Origin: Aplectana chamaeleonis
Lineage: Eukaryota; Nematoda; Chromadorea; Rhabditida; Cosmocercidae
Length of the DNA: 64,000 nucleotides
Assembly: GCA_029168955.1 (NCBI GenBank)
Contig: JAPDOI010000173.1
Coordinates: forward strand, 310,001-374,000
Direction of reading: 5' to 3'
This document shows positions 1 to 11,124 of the stretch, one piece after another. The translations under genes and the position numbers were made by a program. The notes below the pieces were generated by a model that worked only from the letters and a program-made list of their open reading frames with translations, made no database searches and was not told the DNA's origin. How positions within the stretch are numbered: the first letter of the stretch is position 1; every line of letters starts with the position of its first letter.

Positions 1-120
1 TGCTGTTCTCCCGACTGTTGCCCAAATATGATTGAGACGTCTGTACTGCGACACAAACCCTCCCTCTGTCATTAGTTGATATTGTCGTTGATTTTCGTTT
101 GATATTGCCATTAGGTATGT

Positions 121-598
121 TGACAAGGACAATGATGATGTCCTTGCCAACATACCTAATGACAATATGAAACGTCAGTTAGTGAGAAATAGATTATACG
201 ACGTGTAGTGTGTTTCAGAAAACTGTGTTGTGTGCCAAAATGGTAGTGTTGGAGACTGATCGGATGCAGGAATAATCTACCAGATCGAATGGCTAGCATG
301 TCACGCTACCTATATCGATAAGACAGGAAGAATGCATGCTACACATGTGAAAGAACATCTAGCCGGTAAAAGGCGCAGCGTCATTACCACATCTTTAGGA
401 AAACACAGAACAGAAGATCACAACGGTGCCGAATTTGAAGTGAAGTGCGACATTTCGGCAGCCGAGACGGACATTTCAGCACGAAAGGCTCTGGAAGCTT
501 TCTAGATATACACGAAGAACCCCACAATGAACAGCCGTTTCGAGAGCCCATCAATGACTAATGACCTCTTGCCGTTCGTACCACATTGCCAGCTCTAA
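121..598 (+). pseudogene. Penelope-like element GIY-YIG endonuclease remnant
   Basis: One continuous reading frame from about 121 to the TAA at 596-598 aligns by eye with the GIY-YIG parts of the two other Penelope-like copies in this window (20857-21531 and 45234-46587). Shared blocks are the RNRLYD motif, a C-x2-C pair (NCVVC) followed by a GD, the KEHLAG block and the C-terminal KALEAF...DLLPFV stretch. In-frame stops (TAG after LYDV, TGA after VGD, TAG after EAF) show it is dead. In living copies this domain is the endonuclease that nicks target DNA for the element's reverse transcriptase. The reverse transcriptase itself is not present upstream. A mariner begins about 40 bases downstream. 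Confidence 0.75.
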
Positions 599-639
599 GT
601 ACGACCTGTTAGCGGTGCTTGTGTATGTGCCACTATCTA

Positions 640-1894
640 CCAGGTTGTCCAATAATTCTTGTCCGAAAATTTTCAAAATTCTATAATTTTCCTTAGAAGT
701 GTTATAATATCAGGCAAGTGTAAGAACCTTCTAGAAGATTCTCCAAAGTTCTACGCTAGGGGTATATAAGGCGCATTCGCCGCGTCTAGCTACTAGTACA
801 AGCTTAAATGGACCAAGGTCGAATTCGTACGTTCGTGTACTACGAGTGGCTGCTGAGCAACGACACGGGCACCGCGGTCGCCAACATCTGCAGAGCGTGC
901 AAGAAGGATGCAGTGTCCCAACGCACAGTCAGCCGCTGGTTCAATCGTTTCGAGAGCGGCGACACGAGCCTCGAGGACAGGGAGCACAGCGGGAGGCCTT
1001 CTACGGTGAATGATGACGAAGTCCGTCGCTGTATCAAGGAGAAGCCGGAAGCTACCACCCGTAAACTTGCGACGACGCTCGGCTGCAGCAAGTCCACTAT
1101 CCACAATAGACTCAACTTACTCGGCTACCACAAAGTTCTGGACCGTTGGATCCCCCACCGTCTGACGGACGCCAACAAGCAGAGCCGCGTGGTCGTCTGC
1201 CAGTCCCTCCTAATTCGTCCGCATCGCAAGGAGTTTCTCGAAGACCTGGTCACTGGGGATGAGAGCTGGGTCCTTTACCACAACGTCGCCCGCCATGCCG
1301 TCTGGATCCCGCGCGGAGAAGAGCCGCCGACGACGCCGAAAGCGGACCTGCACCCGCAGAAGATCATGCTCTGCTGCTGGTGGGACACCAAGGGCATGCT
1401 GTACTTCGAGCTGCTCCCGCAAGGCAGGACGGCCACCGCCTCCATATACACCGATCAACTCGAGAAACTAGCCGCCGCCACCCGAGAAAAGCGTCCCCGA
1501 CGGGCCTCGGTCCACCTGCCGCACGACAAGGCGCGCCCCCACGTGGCGAAGGAGACCCAGCAGAAGTTGGCGACGCTCGGATGGGAGACGGTTGCCCATC
1601 CGCCGTATTTCCCGGACCTCGTCCCCTCCGACGACTACTTGTTCCGCCCGCTGAAGCACCATTTGGCCGGAAGAAAATTCATCAACTACGACAACCTCTA
1701 ATCCGACATCGCGGACTTCTTCGAGTCGCAGCCCCCGAAGTTCTGGGCGAAGGGCATCGGCGACCTGCCCAATCGGTGGGCCACTGTTGTGGATAACTGT
1801 GGTGATTATATTGTTGATTAGACTTGTTTTTCAATAAAGTTCAAATAAATTAAAAATGGTGAAACTTTCGGACAAGAATTATTGGACAACCTGG
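640..1894 (+). mobile_element. mariner DNA transposon, 1255 bp, TA target duplication
   Basis: The ends are inverted repeats that match over about 29 bases: the left end starts CCAGGTTGTCCAATAATTCT at 640 and the right end is its reverse complement ending at 1894. A TA dinucleotide flanks each end (638-639 and 1895-1896), as expected for the Tc1/mariner superfamily. The interior holds one transposase frame (808-1821) and an AATAAA at 1832-1837. Flanking DNA on both sides looks like the Penelope-like remnant at 121-598 and its 3' tail, so the mariner inserted into that older element. A related element (bandit) has been described from the hookworm Ancylostoma caninum; identity with it is not tested here. 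Confidence 0.92.
808..1821 (+). pseudogene. mariner transposase with one internal stop codon
   Basis: The frame encodes a mariner-family cut-and-paste transposase that would bind the element ends and move it by a DD34D RNase H-fold nuclease. Two N-terminal helix-turn-helix segments lie at about residues 5-50 and 84-106, joined by a GRP linker. The WVPHEL motif reads WIPHRL (114-119) and the YSPDL motif reads YFPDL. The catalytic aspartates are D151 (TGDESW), D240 (HDKARPH) and D275, with exactly 34 residues between the second and third. The usual N after D240 is K. A TAA at 1699-1701 truncates the protein at residue 297. Beyond it the same frame continues 39 codons to TAG at 1819-1821, giving the normal mariner length of about 337 residues. 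There are no frameshifts, so the copy is young but probably inactive. Confidence 0.9.
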
Positions 1895-1896
1895 TA

Positions 1897-2170
1897 CTAG
1901 CACATGGCACAACGCACAGTACCATCCACTCGTTACTGGTCTTTCGTTCGAAGCAGGCGTAACGCTGCTCTATTGGTGGATAGATGTGTGAGTTGTTGAA
2001 TCTGTTTGACTGGGCTTTCGCGTTCCTATCTTGATGGGCTATCGGAAACATCAGAGCTGTGGAAGTGTTTGGTGGTCTAGACAGCACATTCTAACCTTGC
2101 GTTGCTTTCTAGGCCTCTAAAGACGACTATCTCCGTCGAAACGCTCAGGCCAATACAATAAATCTATCCA
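1897..2170 (+). other. probable 3' tail of the first Penelope-like element
   Basis: This stretch resumes after the mariner. Near its end (2116-2143) it holds a small potential stem CGAC...GTCG followed by AAAC, at the place where the other two copies carry a hammerhead-like motif. An AATAAA follows at 2157-2162. The link to the element at 121-598 rests on position and this motif only. Confidence 0.4.
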
Positions 2171-2216
2171 CCTGCTAACCTCGAGGGCAGAAATATAAAT
2201 AAACAACAACAACAAT

Positions 2217-2820
2217 AATTCTATCAAAAAGGGGTCTTCCTAGCGAAAGAGTTTTGGTTGGCGTCAGAAACGTTCCAACAAAAAGGGAACAATAGGCAAG
2301 TAGGATGAGGAGGGTTTACAAAAAGTGAACAATATTTTCTGAGACTGATTTTCTTGTCCGATACTTCTTAACAGCGAAAACAAACCGTTGTGGTGATCTA
2401 CGAGGAAGAGTTTAGTGTCTTTCGGAAAAAGAGCTTCTATTCGTTCCAACAGATTTTACGGGAATACTCTTGCATACTGCTAAATTCGCTTCTCCTTACA
2501 GCTAGACCTAACCGCCTGTCTAAGTCTTTGCGATATCATCTTCTATTCTGATGGTAAGTGCTAGATTTACATGCACATACGTCTTAGGGGTTCTCGCGTA
2601 GTCGGGACCATTTTCAAACCACAAAGTGCTACCGTGTAGATCACCGCAACGGCTTGTTTTCGCTGTTAAGAAGTTTCAGACAAGAAAATCAGTCTCAGAA
2701 AATATTGCTCAATTTTTGTAGACCCTCCTCATCCTACTTGCCTATTGTTCCCTTTTTGTTGGAACGTTTCTGACGCCAACCAAACCTCTTTCGCTAGGAA
2801 AACCCCTTTTTGATAGAATT
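2217..2820. mobile_element. foldback MITE with about 185-bp inverted repeats
   Basis: The left arm from AATTCTATCAAAAAGGGG (2217) matches the reverse complement of the right arm ending at 2820 over roughly 185 bases with scattered mismatches. The shared blocks include the TTGGTTGGCGTCAGAAACG and AAGTAGGATGAGGAGGGT segments. No transposase frame fits inside. A clear target duplication was not found, so the superfamily is unassigned. Confidence 0.8.
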
Positions 2821-2934
2821 GTTCACTTTTTCTTGATATTACGAAGTAATATCTCTAAAAAAACTTCAATATTTTCCCAATAGGACGGATTGATATGATA
2901 ATCAGTAAGTCATCGACTTGTTCCGCACGCTACA

Positions 2935-3140
2935 CGACTCACTTTACGACGTCCGGATGACGTCATAAGATGCCGAGTGTACTTGAAACGACATCTTGAT
3001 GACGTCATCAGATGCCCTATGCACTTGGCAAACCTGGGCACGACGTCCTGATAACGTTATCGGAAGCCCTACGTACTTTACACGACATCCTGATGACGTC
3101 ATCACAAGCCCCATGCACTCTGATGACGTCATCAGAAAGT
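2935..3140. repeat. five-unit outlier of the CRE-type 42-bp satellite
   Basis: About five diverged units carry GACGTCC-GATGACGTCATC-AGCCC blocks like the big array at 14375-20735. Two units measure 42 bases. One is 52 bases because of a 10-base insertion. The array lies 11 kb from the main one, so the family is dispersed. Confidence 0.75.
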
Positions 3141-3583
3141 AACAAACTTGTTAGTCACTTCCCCTGTCCTTTCCCTACAAAAAAGTACAGCCTACAACGT
3201 GTTTTAGCGATTTGATGTACCAACTGATAATATCACTTGATATGATAAGCAGTAATAAGTGAATTAGTTAATGTTAAACAGTGAGTAATAAACTTGTTAG
3301 TCACTTTCCTTGTCCCTTTCCATCGAAAAGTACAGCCTACAACGTGTTTTAGCGATTTGATCTGCCAACTGATAATATCACATGATATGATAAGCAGTAA
3401 GAAGTACAGTAGTTAATGTTTAACAGTAAGTAATAAACTTGTTAGTCACTTTCCTTGTCCCTTCCCATCGAAAAGTACAGCCTACAACGTGTTTTAGCGA
3501 TTTGATGTGCCAACTGATAATATCACTTGATATGATAAGCAGTAATAAGTGAAGTAGTTAATGTTAAACAGTAAGTACTCATT
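3140..3583. repeat. tandem repeat, about 146-bp unit, three copies
   Basis: The word ACTTGTTAGTCACTT recurs at 3146, 3292 and 3437. The whole unit, including GTACAGCCTACAACGTG and TTTTAGCGATTTGAT, is repeated with few changes. Spacing is 146 then 145 bases. It directly abuts the small satellite outlier. No coding frame is conserved across units. Confidence 0.85.
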
Positions 3584-3945
3584 GTCTACCCACTCACCAG
3601 CCTGTTTATCTATCCACATACCAACTTACCTGACTGTTTAACTGATCGCCTGCGACCATAGGAAGTGACCACTACTATGGGTGCGTAACGCACGAGGAGC
3701 GAAGCACGAAGCGCAAAGCACGAAGCGCGAAGCAGTAACACGCGCACAACAAGAATTTTCGATAAGGATTCGCCGATCTAACTTTGTTAGTTTTGAACCG
3801 ATTTGGCTCAAATTTTGTCAGCATGTGCCTCCTGGACCCTCTCACCTAAATCCCGATGGAAATCTCTGGAGAATTCCTTTAACAGGTCTTATTAACTACT
3901 TTACAGAATTCTAAGTGATCACAAGTCCCGGGCAAAACCAAACCT
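3584..3945. other. no gene seen; short GAAGC-type simple repeat
   Basis: The only structure here is an imperfect low-complexity run of GCGAAGCACGAAGCGC-type words at about 3695-3735. The rest shows no gene, inverted repeat or recognisable element. Confidence 0.4.
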
Positions 3946-3968
3946 CTCCAGCCGCTTCGCGGCTGGAG
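3946..3968. repeat. perfect hairpin with TTCG loop
   Basis: CTCCAGCCG and CGGCTGGAG flank CTTCG, giving a perfect 9-bp stem immediately beside the (AAT)n tract. Confidence 0.7.
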
Positions 3969-3973
3969 CGATA

Positions 3974-4172
<199 letters not shown>

Positions 4173-5270
4173 TAAAATATAATTTATTATAAAATGGGGA
4201 GGAGAAAAGGAATGAAACTAGAGGAATTGGAAGGGGCAAAGCTAGAATACCTTCAATGTACACAATGTAGAAAATTTTATGTAAATAAAGAAATAGAGCG
4301 CAGTTTATTTTAGGGATATGATAAGGTTCATTCAAATGAACCTAGATGACCAAAATCATAATAAACATGAGAACTAAGAGCATTGGAAGAAAGAGGAGAA
4401 TCTGGCTAACATCTTGGTATCACTTGGTTTTATAGTTAATATGATTTATAGACCTTAAATCTCGTCTGGGTTTTGTCTGGGTTTTGAACCGGTTTTCAGG
4501 GAAACCGGAACGAGATTTAAGGTCCTAAAATCACTTAAGAAATCGGACCTATTGATGCTCGAGTGCTTGCCATATCCTCCTAACTCTATATTGCATATAT
4601 TAAAAGTATGCTACCGCTGCCTTCTTCCCCTCCCTACAGTTTCAATAGTTTTCTCCGCCTCGTTCTGTAAAAAAATACATTTCAAATTAATATTGTGCGC
4701 ACGTCCACTCCAGTGTGTGCTGTGTAGAAGCGGAGAAGCTCCATGTCGCAAGACAAGTCAAGCTGTAAGGGATGGTGGCATTTCAGGTGGATAAAACTCG
4801 AGGTTTTTTCCAGTCCCTACGCATCACGTGAATCCTATCTTGCTTCCACTTCACAACAGAGTATTAATTTTTTTAACAGAGCAATCAAACACAGAGTAAC
4901 TAATCCTTCATAGGTTCATGAAAATATTGGACAGAAAACATTATTCATCGCAATAGTAGTAGTTCTATTTTGGTGTGTAATTGTTTAATTGTTTTGAGAA
5001 AAAAATTGTTTTATCTATAGTCATACCTTATCGTCTTACTTAAAATTTCTCTACATGGGATTCCACTGAAGTTTTGAAAACACACTACCTTTTTTTGAAA
5101 TTTTCTCTATTTGATAATTTTTGGACACTTGGTCAAGCAAGTCAGGAGGTCAAAATCACGGCTGCTGTGCCCGACTTCTAAAAAAACAGTCGATTTCCCA
5201 AGGGGGGTTTGCCTTAAAAGGTACCGAGCTAAGTGGGGGTGCTTATTCATAATCGCCGTTCCGGGATGTG
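4173..5270. other. AT-rich stretch; one short inverted repeat, no gene
   Basis: The only structure I see is a 74-base inverted repeat at 4451-4524 with arms GACCTTAAATCTCG and CGAGATTTAAGGTC. No frame here has splice signals or recognisable protein similarity. Confidence 0.5.
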
Positions 5271-5274
5271 TGCC

Positions 5275-5405
5275 CAGCAGGGTGTGCGGAATTTTTTTAG
5301 AAAATTTCCAGAAAACAGAAAATCGAGTTCGTCAGAAAACGGGAACCAGAAAACAGAGAACAGAAACGGAAAATTTTTCAGAAAAAAATATTGATAGCGT
5401 TCCAA
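5275..5405 (+). repeat. cap-plus-word repeat (CAGAAAA vocabulary)
   Basis: A cap reading CAGCAGGGTGTGCGGAATTT starts at 5275. It is followed by about 100 bases built from the short words CAGAAAA and GAAAATTT. The cap matches four other places in the window (7824-7850 and 11931-11945 reversed, 9504-9526, 60708-60734 reversed) where the words that follow are different. Confidence 0.55.
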
Positions 5406-5830
5406 CTGATTTTTTTTTCAAATTAAAAGAGAGTGCAATATCGAACACCTTTACTGTACCTGTAATACAATATCTACGAAAACGTCAATGACGGCTAGAT
5501 GATCATTAAAGACACTCACTCTGAGAGTTTTAGTCGAGAACTATCCCACCACGGGGGTTCCTGATGTGCTTTTTCTTGCATACTTCTTGGCTGAGATTGT
5601 GTTTTTTTACGAACTAGCCTATAAGTAGCCGAGCAATAATCGAGAAATAACCAAAACGTGACAGGCACACCGACACGCGACGCGGCCTTCACCTGCTCAC
5701 CGAGCAGCCACCAGGGCCTACAGCGGTTGGGTGGGCCTCCTGGTACTAGGCAGGGTCCAAGTTACCGCAACCTTGGGTAGTTGAACAAACGGCGGTGTTG
5801 ACATCTAAATCATGCCTCAGGAATGCGTTG
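5406..5830. other. no gene or element recognised
   Basis: Mixed-composition sequence. A GC-richer part at 5660-5780 has no open frame with coding character. Confidence 0.4.
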
Positions 5831-5854
5831 CGTACATATTATATGTACTTGTTA

Positions 5855-6655
5855 TCCGAAGTTAATTCTTCGGATAATGGATTGATTCAGATAATGCCGA
5901 TTTTGAAAATCCCGGATATTGGTTCGATTCAGATAATGAGTGTTCTCAAATTCTCGGATAATGGATCGATTTAGATAAGGCCATGTTTCCAATGATTCGG
6001 ATACGGATATACGGTCGGATAATTTCGGATAACTACGGATATTTTCGGAACAAAGTTGAGGCGAAACGGTGAAAAATAAAGCAGGTATTCAAGGCAAGCT
6101 TTTGGAAACATTCGTAATTGAGCAAACAGTAGTACTTCATTGCATTTGCAGCATGTTATGTAGCATACAAACTTCAAAACTTCATATATGCATATTAATA
6201 AGAATATGAGAACAAGTCTACAATTACTCTATCGTCGTTGGGAGGCACAGTCTTATCCATACACAGGTTTGATCCAGGACAACTAGCAAGTAAAAAGTAT
6301 GCAAAGCAATTATACAAAAAACTTCTACACTGGATAACTAGCCACTTGGTCATCTCACTTGACCACGCCCATTTTTTGGCGCCGCAACGACCCTTCCGAT
6401 TTCGGAAGGAGGAGGAAAACCCTGGGTAGATGTACTAAATAGAAGGCTGTGCGGAGAAATGAGCGTAGCCTTGTTCAATTTTATCTGATTTTATCCAAAG
6501 TTTTACCCGAATTTTATCCGATTTTATCCGAAATTTATCCGATGTTTATCCGATTTCATCCGAATTTTCGACCCTTCGGATAATGGTTCGATTCAGATAA
6601 TGCCTTTTCTAATATTTTCGGTTACTGGATTATCCGGTCGGATATCCGAAAAGGA
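5855..6655. repeat. GGATAATG tandem words, 42-bp period, split by unrelated DNA
   Basis: Between 5855 and about 6045, and again between 6485 and 6655, the sequence is built of GGATAATGG-TTCGATTCAGATAATG units. The two cleanest adjacent units at about 5875-5960 are each 42 bases, and a further 42-base unit lies near 6587. The 440 bases between the two blocks do not share the words and may be an insertion. Confidence 0.6.
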
Positions 6656-6874
6656 GTGATTCTAAGTATAGTACATATAAACCCTTTGGAGAGTATTATT
6701 TGGCGGCCATCGAGCGGCGAACTTTATTTGGCGGCTATTTCTCACCCATTTCGCGGCAATCAGCTACTTTTCAACCATATCTCGGCTATCACGCACAAAT
6801 CAAGTATTCCCTGGCTATTTATTGACTACTGATCGGGTGAAACTCTCAGAGCAGAGCCAGTACGTCAGCTCAAT

Positions 6875-7058
6875 AGGGGGTTGCATCCCAGGTCCGAAAC
6901 AGGATTCAACCCCTCGTAGTCAGCAGCAGCCGCTCACAGCCAATATCGAAGGGTTCATTTCCTGCATGTGTTGGGATCATGCATATACTGCTATTAGTAG
7001 CAGCTGCTGCTGACTGCGAAGGGTTGAATTCGACGTCTGGCCGGCTATGCAACCCCTG
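6875..7058. mobile_element. foldback MITE, about 60-bp inverted repeats
   Basis: GGGGGTTGCAT at the left matches ATGCAACCCCT at the right. The arms share the ATTCAACCCT and GCAGTCAGCAGCAGC blocks. The interior is about 60 bases and non-coding. Confidence 0.7.
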
Positions 7059-7286
7059 ATGTGCCGAAGTACTACTGTACGAGTACGTGAGCAGGCTTCG
7101 CGATAAAATCGATTGTTGAGTTCAATTTGTTAGAATGCCGCCTGGCCATCACAAAAACGAGAAAATATAAAAGTGGCAGGAATACGCACAAAAACAAGTT
7201 AAAGCGGCTAATTGGTACGTGTGCTCCTGCCCACCATCTAGCAAAAAACTAATGATAGCTGGTTTTTCCGTTGAACATCATGTTCA

Positions 7287-7424
7287 TGCTTTTGCGGAAG
7301 CGGCAAGTGCCGCGGAAAATCAGTACAAAAATGAGAAATCAGATGTCTGGTACCGTTATCAAACATCAGATTTCTCATTATCTACGGATAACCCGCGACA
7401 TTTGCCGGTTCGCAAAAGTATGAA
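7287..7424. mobile_element. small hairpin MITE
   Basis: Outer arms pair GCTTTTGCGGAAGCGGCAAG with CTTGCCGGTTCGCAAAAG-like sequence. An inner, nearly perfect stem pairs AATGAGAAATCAGATGT (7330s) with ACATCAGATTTCTCATT (7365-7382). The whole element could fold into one hairpin. Confidence 0.65.
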
Positions 7425-7734
7425 TAGGGTGTAAGAGCAAGGCGAAAAGCGGCAAAACAAGCGCTCGTAGAAATAGTCAATTGTGGGCAAGATGAAAACC
7501 AGCAATGTCTTGTTCCTGAGCGTCCCCCCCCCCGACTTTTCACCTATATTGATTTTTGTGATGACCAGATCTACCTTCTCATGAGTATACCACAACAACC
7601 AATTTTATGGCGAACCCAGCCTTTAGCAGCAATCACAAAATTGAACACAAATAAGAGCAAAGCCTCGCTAACTACTATACTAAATAAGCTGCACTGTTCC
7701 ACAGAGCTGATTTTTGTTGATTTTTTTTCTGCTT
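7425..7734. other. no gene recognised
   Basis: Contains a C9 homopolymer near 7526 and a T-rich tract near 7720. No coding signal is seen. Confidence 0.4.
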
Positions 7735-7850
7735 TTTTTCTGATTTTCGCTAATATTCAGAAAACAGAAACAGAATGGGCAAAACGTCAAGAAAACACAA
7801 AACAGAAAGCAGAAAACAGAAATTCCCGCACACCCCTGGTTCCCAGCCCT
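7735..7850 (-). repeat. cap-plus-word repeat (CAGAAAACAGAA vocabulary)
   Basis: Reading the minus strand, the cap CCAGGGGTGTGCGGGAATTT is followed by TTTCTGTTTTCTG words. On the plus strand this appears as repeated CAGAAAACAGAA ending in CCCGCACACCCCTGG. Confidence 0.6.
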
Positions 7851-8017
7851 GTCTTTGCACCTGATTGAATGGGCGAGGTTTTAGAAAAGCAAGATTTTTG
7901 CACAGGAATCACCATTCCATTGTATAGTGCTTGTGAGTCGTATTCGTAGGAAAAGATAATTTTTGCGAGAGTGAGCAACGTTTTAACTAAAATGTCGCAA
8001 CATAAAAGTGGAATGAA

Positions 8018-8331
8018 GAGTATAGGCTACAACAATGTTAGTAGGACCCGGTGAGATTGCGAACTCGTCCTAACATACGGTAGTTTGTTAGTGGTATCAC
8101 TCATTTTTCCGGAACAGCTTTGATGGATCTGTGAGTCTGTGTGTTCACCGATACGACTACAACTGTGGAAGCAATGACAACAGGTGAAAATGTGAGAGTG
8201 GAAGCCGAAACTCACCGACCAATTTTAGTTATTTCGAAAAAAGGAGTGATAACGTTATCAGGCTAAAGAATGTTAAGAAGAATCCGCAAATTCACCAGGT
8301 CCTACTTCCATTGCTGTAGACTATACCTAAT
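8018..8331. mobile_element. foldback MITE with about 80-bp inverted repeats
   Basis: Left arm TATAGGCTACAACAATG...AGTAGGACCCGGTGA matches the reverse complement of the right arm ending GTAGACTATA. TA dinucleotides lie at both borders, which would fit a Tc1/mariner-type MITE. Confidence 0.7.
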
Positions 8332-9503
8332 CGGTGCTGGATAAGGGCCCCAGGTTTAAACGGAATCATCTCGAGTATTTCTCGGTTACGGCTTCTGTGA
8401 AAGTCGCATTCCTATTCAAACACCTTCATGTTAAATATTTGTATCTTTTTGTAATCTGTCGCATGTTTTCATTCCACCGACGCCACTCATATTTGATATC
8501 AAAGTGCAGGCGGTCACCTGAACTTGGCGAGCCGAGACGGGTTTACACAGAGACACCTCGTGTGCCACTCTCATTACACGCGGCCTTCATCGAACGCCTT
8601 AGTGTTCCGAACACAACTGATCTCTTCCTCCCCTGCCAGAATTTGTCATAACCAAGTTCAAGTATTTGTGGAAGTCGATCTATGAAATCTCCGAAACATC
8701 TGCCATGACGGAATGGAAGAGCAATAAGTTTTGATGGGTCAATGAGATATAGTCCTCAAATGTAGAAACAGCTGTTCTGAAGAAGCTGCTTTATTGACAG
8801 TGTAAAAAAACGGTCCAGACTAGGCCCTGAGCTGCTGCATTTGAGGCTTAGCTGCAGGACTTGCTGGTCTGTCCTGTTTTTCAAACTTTGGCGATTCATG
8901 AGAACAGGGTTCTCTCTTGTCGAACGTCTCGAAAAGAAAAAATGTACTGAGAGGCTGCTACTACGAGAATGATTACACTTGATACTTATCAACTTCCTTT
9001 ATTTCGACTCTGTTTGTAGTGTGTAAGTCACCACATCCGAATAGGATGACTTGAATTAATCCAGTAGTACCAGCCCTCACTGAAAGCACTGGTTCCGAAA
9101 GCATCGTGCTTTTATGCGTTCAAATCCAAGGGATTCCGAGTTCACCAGACAACGTCTACAGAAACTCCTGGATCATCGTAGTAGGATGGGTACTAACTAC
9201 TTGCTCCCATACATCGGAAGGTTTTAGAGGTAGTCAATTTCATTTGTAAAATCTTAACTCCTGAAGCCTACTTGCAAAGAATAAAACCTGGTACAGGGGT
9301 TCACTCATGCATAACACCCAACTCTGGGCATGAAAGGAGAAAAATTGAATGTGGCGGCCGAATTAACAATAATAAAGCTGTTCTGATTCACATAAAGAGT
9401 CCTTCCGCCCATACTACATAGCCCAGAGAATGGACGAGACGATATCATTTGCGGCGAGCCGCGCGGCGTTCGTTACATCACCTGTCAGCGAAGTTTGCGG
9501 GAT
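8332..9503. other. no gene or element recognised in 1.2 kb
   Basis: Open frames here (for example 8334-8651) have no recognisable motif or splice context. Nothing repeats within the window as far as I could see. Confidence 0.4.
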
Positions 9504-9630
9504 AGGGGCCAGGGGTGTGCGGCAATTGCCGTTTGCCGATTGCCGTTTGCCGGCCATTTTTGGGGTTTGCCGTTGCAGTTGCCGTTTGCCGAAATTTACG
9601 TTTAAAACGGCAGATTTTCGGCAAAAATGC
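9504..9630 (+). repeat. cap-plus-word repeat (GCCGTTTGCCG vocabulary)
   Basis: The cap GGGGCCAGGGGTGTGCGGC at 9504 leads into about 100 bases of TTGCCG/GCCGTTTGCCG words. A reversed copy with the same vocabulary lies at 11855-11945. Similar GCCG-word clusters are known from Caenorhabditis genomes. Confidence 0.65.
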
Positions 9631-10596
9631 GTCAAAACTACAAGATTTGCCCTCACCATCGTTTCTGTATTGGTCAGCGATTCGAAGCTGCTACAAATAA
9701 TTATTTTGAATAGTTTCAGCTACTTATTCTAGCTCATGTAATGTGTGACTGTACCCATTAAATCGGTAAATAACAGAAGAATTTGACTAGGTCTCCTGAC
9801 TTTTCTCTTAAGAAGAGCTAAGTTCGACTCGGTCATGGCCTTTAAAATCCCAACCGGTAAAACGCCCGTATTGTCAAGCAAATTTTTTAGTCTCACATCC
9901 TCCAGAACTAGAAGAGAATGCCTGATGCTCCGTACTATGACAAACAAACCCCAAATTAGAGCCAATTTTTTCTCCAACAGATCGAATCCTGCCTTCAATA
10001 TGTACTATTATTAAAACAAGCAACTCTCTTTCAATTTCTTTAGTTCTCGCCCTCGTCACAACGAATGAAAACAAATTGATGGCAAAATCCTGACGGCGTA
10101 ATCAGAGAAGCTCGTTTAAGTTCTAAATTGTTTGGGAGCCTCCAAATGTCTTTTCTCAACCATCAAATTCTTAGACCCTTAGAAATGCCAAAATTGCAAA
10201 GAAAACCTCTTTTCCGAGAGCATACCGATTCCTGCAAGCTCCGCGATTTCAAAACCAAGTGGTATCGAAATTGTAGCGTAAAAGCAGTCTTTTCAGACAT
10301 ATGAACCCGTTGAGAACTCGTGTAGATCAGCCTGCTTGTCGTCGTTTGATGGGCTGATGGTAATACGTAATTGTGGCAGGAAAATGATCAATTCTGCAAA
10401 TGCTTTGTCCAGCTTTTTTATAATTGAAAAATGTTCACAGCGGTCATTAAAGGCGGTGTTCAATCATATTTTCGATTTCGAGATCATTAGCTGAAACGAA
10501 GGGTTGACACAATGGCAGAGCTAAGTTTGTTAAGAAATGGTGTAAAGAAGAAAAAATGAAAAATCCTAAAAGGCAACTTTTGGAACCGCGGTTAAT
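9631..10596. other. no gene recognised
   Basis: Nearly 1 kb of moderately AT-rich sequence with no repeat partner or convincing exon seen. Confidence 0.4.
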
Positions 10597-10873
10597 GTGC
10601 TTATCTGGGTCAAATTCCGGTCCGCAATTACGTCTCGACACGCTTTGCGGCCGCGCGCTTTCGAGTCGGAAGAGTTCCCAGCGCCGCAGCTGCCGATCTG
10701 TTGACTCTAGATGGGTTTTACAAACTGAAAACTAAACAAAATGGAAGAAAACTGTATAAAAAAAGTCATATCGAGTCGGCTTTGGAGCTGGAAACTCGAT
10801 TGACTCGAGCGCGTGCGGCCGCAAAGCGTGTCGAGACGCAATTGCGGACCGGAATTTGACCCAGATAAGCACA
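10597..10873. mobile_element. foldback MITE with about 75-bp inverted repeats
   Basis: TGTGCTTATCTGGGTCAAAT (about 10598) is the reverse complement of ATTTGACCCAGATAAGCACA at the right end. The arms continue through GCGTCTCGACACGCTTTGCG. The core includes NotI-like GCGGCCGC in both arms. Confidence 0.8.
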
Positions 10874-10892
10874 GTAGCTTTTCACCAGAAAC

Positions 10893-11124
10893 CGAAAGAT
10901 CCAAGGTTCATTGCAACAACAATGTCGAAAACCGTCTGAAAACGAGCACCCACTAGCAATATACGGCCCGAAAGTTGAACATGGTGTGCCCCCCCCCCAC
11001 CTACTTTCTCGGTAGCGACAGGGGAAGTGGGTGGGGCGAGCACACCACATTCAAGTTTGGGACCGTGTAGAGCAATTTATTGCTCGCTTTTAGCCGACAT
11101 TGTTGTTGTAATGGGCCTCGTGCC
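10893..11124. mobile_element. foldback MITE with about 90-bp inverted repeats
   Basis: AGGTTCATTGCAACAACAAT at the left matches ATTGTTGTTGTAATGGGCCT at the right. Inner arms pair TTGAACATGGTGTGCC with GAGCACACCACATTCAA. A poly-C run (10988-10998) lies in the loop. Confidence 0.75.

Noticed and set aside
3140..3583. CRISPR-like array
   Set aside because: Units are full-length tandem copies of 146 bp without unique spacers, and the genome is eukaryotic.
8334..8651. 105-aa open frame
   Set aside because: No similarity or splice context that I can recognise.
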